DNA of 61,365 bases from assembly GCA_903831295.1 (NCBI GenBank), contig CAIKXA010000067.1, positions 1-61,365 on the forward strand, read 5' to 3'. The translations under genes and the position numbers were made by a program. Below the pieces are notes generated by a model. The model saw only the letters and a list, made by a program, of their open reading frames with translations. It made no database searches and was not told the origin of the DNA. Position 1 is the stretch's first letter; each line of letters begins with the position of its first letter. Below, piece after piece: positions 60,214 through 61,365 of the stretch. Source of the DNA: an uncultured bacterium. GTDB taxonomy: Bacteria; Planctomycetota; Phycisphaerae; Phycisphaerales; SM1A02.

Positions 60214-61365
60214 GTGTCCTCTTTCCAAAGCGAAGATTTAACCCCAACCGTTCCGCCTCCAGGCCCATTGGTGACGGTTGATTTAACAGAACCAAGAGCC
60301 AAACTTATTTTGGAGAGGGTTCGTCAACGCGTGGCGATGTGGGGCGATACTGGGAGAACGCTGCATCGGGCATTCGACGCGGTGCAGGCCGCGAATCAAT
60401 TGGTGGGTTCTGGTCCTGGGGCGATGGGCGCGGAATTTCGTCCCATTGGTAGACGCGTTCTTCGACTGAATGAAATTTCAGAGGAGGAGGCATTCTGGAT
60501 CATCGGAGATGTGCGGGGAGATGTGTTGGCGCTTGAAACTGTTCTTGCGTTTATTGATGAGGCCACGGGAAGAGGCCGCTCGCCGCAAATTGTTTTTCTT
60601 GGCGACTTGGCCGCTGGAACTTTGGGCGATGCAGCTTGCTTGGCGATCGCACTTGAGCGATTCGCGGCCGCTCCTAGCCGCACTATTTTTATCGCCGGCG
60701 ATCGGGAACTTGCGCTGACTTTGGAGAATGAAAAAGCAACTGATGATCGCAAGCCGCGCGGACTGGCGGACATGCCCGTACCCGACGCGCTTCAAAATTC
60801 ACTACGTAATCTGGCGCGCGCATTTTCGGAGCTTGTTGAAAAAATTCCGGTAGCCGCGATCTGTCCAGACGGAATGTTGCTGGCACATAGCGCGCTTCCA
60901 CGCGAATCGATTTTGGCGGCGATTGAGAATGCGCAGATACTGGAGTCGCAACCAAATGTTCTGCGAGCCTTTGCGTTTGATCGGCTACATCCGCGAGAGC
61001 CGCAAGTAATTCCGTCGGCGATATCAGGTGAAGGGCCCGCAAAGCCCGAGGACTTTGCAAAATCCCTGCAGTCCTTAAATCGAATATTTGAGATACCCGT
61101 GGTTCGAATGGTGCGCGGCCACGACGCCGCGCCGGAGGGACATCGTTGGTTTCGTCATTATGGCGATGGAATTTTGTTGACCATCACCACCATGGCGGAT
61201 GAATTGCCAATCGAGATTGGTGGCGGCCGTAGAAAACCATCCGTGGCACGATTGAAGTCCAAGCGTTTGCGCGTGGTGCGATTTGAAATTCCCGAGTCCA
61301 TCGCGATCGTTGCGCAACAAATATTTCCAAATCAACCCGCGGTCATACATAAAGAAATTTCTTCG
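60214..61365 (+). CDS. Degenerate Ser/Thr-phosphatase-like metallophosphoesterase, C-terminus missing
   Basis: An open frame of 384 codons from GTG 60214 continues to the right edge without a stop. After about 90 helical residues it shows the order of PPP-type phosphatase motifs: IIGDVRGDVLA (about residue 95; canonical GDIHG), VFLGDLAAGT (about 127; canonical GDxVDRG), IAGDRELAL (about 162; canonical GNHE), LLAHSALP (about 225) and MVRGHDAAP (about 301; canonical RGH). The first motif has Arg for His, the second lacks the second Asp and the third has Asp for Asn, so several metal ligands look altered. The fold assignment is good, but activity is doubtful. It was recovered by translating the plus strand because it has no ATG start or stop in the window. 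Confidence 0.7.
   Translation, partial: MSSFQSEDLTPTVPPPGPLVTVDLTEPRAKLILERVRQRVAMWGDTGRTLHRAFDAVQAANQLVGSGPGAMGAEFRPIGRRVLRLNEISEEEAFWIIGDVRGDVLALETVLAFIDEATGRGRSPQIVFLGDLAAGTLGDAACLAIALERFAAAPSRTIFIAGDRELALTLENEKATDDRKPRGLADMPVPDALQNSLRNLARAFSELVEKIPVAAICPDGMLLAHSALPRESILAAIENAQILESQPNVLRAFAFDRLHPREPQVIPSAISGEGPAKPEDFAKSLQSLNRIFEIPVVRMVRGHDAAPEGHRWFRHYGDGILLTITTMADELPIEIGGGRRKPSVARLKSKRLRVVRFEIPESIAIVAQQIFPNQPAVIHKEISS

Noticed and set aside
1-61365. CRISPR arrays, insertion sequences, prophage or integrated elements
   Set aside because: I found no regularly spaced repeats, transposase, integrase, or long terminal inverted repeats; the tRNA gene has no adjacent attachment-site duplication that I can see.

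Overview
The window reads as a densely packed chromosomal segment of a Gram-negative-type bacterium of moderate GC. My best guess is Planctomycetota, close to the Phycisphaerae. The reasons are an exosortase/exopolysaccharide locus, very long TPR proteins, RNase Y, FHA/HD-GYP and partner-switch regulators, an outer-membrane secretin and Wza-type export protein, and a reduced division gene set (RsmH, FtsL-like, FtsI). This is inference: there is no rRNA or other decisive marker. I see no phage, insertion sequence, integrase or CRISPR.

Layout. 1-15.9 kb: partial GH57 amylase, pyrE, a membrane protein, two secreted unknowns, an OppA/OppB pair, a lipoprotein, an ABC-2 permease, RNase Y with a long structured leader, a TauE/SafE plus DUF1634-like pair, and a DUF4139 protein. 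15.9-21 kb: rsmA, an RsbW-like/STAS pair, and a large TPR-secretin with a polyglycine tract. 21-29 kb: carA-priA and sucA-sucB. 29-46.7 kb: one uninterrupted minus-strand series that starts with envelope export and exosortase genes (Wza-like, exosortase, EpsI, TPR scaffold, Wzz/BY-kinase-like, epimerase, WecA-like) and runs on through rsmH, a LysM protein, an FtsL-like protein and ftsI. 46.8-61.4 kb: pyrB, metallophosphoesterases, small secreted proteins, a PQQ-type sugar dehydrogenase, an AI-2E family transporter, FHA-GAF-HD-GYP, a phosphodiesterase, tRNA-Ala(GGC) with a strong terminator, trxA, folP, envelope unknowns, a secreted glutathione peroxidase, and a 3'-truncated degenerate phosphatase.

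The most striking pattern is not a gene. At 17 gene starts a TANNNT hexamer (six of them exactly TACACT) ends 6-10 nt before the start codon, with no Shine-Dalgarno sequence. This is the arrangement expected of leaderless mRNAs. A smaller set (rny, sucA, sucB, secretin, STAS, trxA, one lipoprotein-like gene) has purine-rich ribosome binding sites instead, and rny has a near-consensus -35/-10 promoter and a leader of about 190 nt. Other points worth following are a tyrosine-kinase domain that has lost its Walker A lysine and Walker A' aspartates, a phosphatase with eroded metal ligands, in-frame repeats concentrated in envelope proteins, and the physical joining of the exopolysaccharide locus to division genes.
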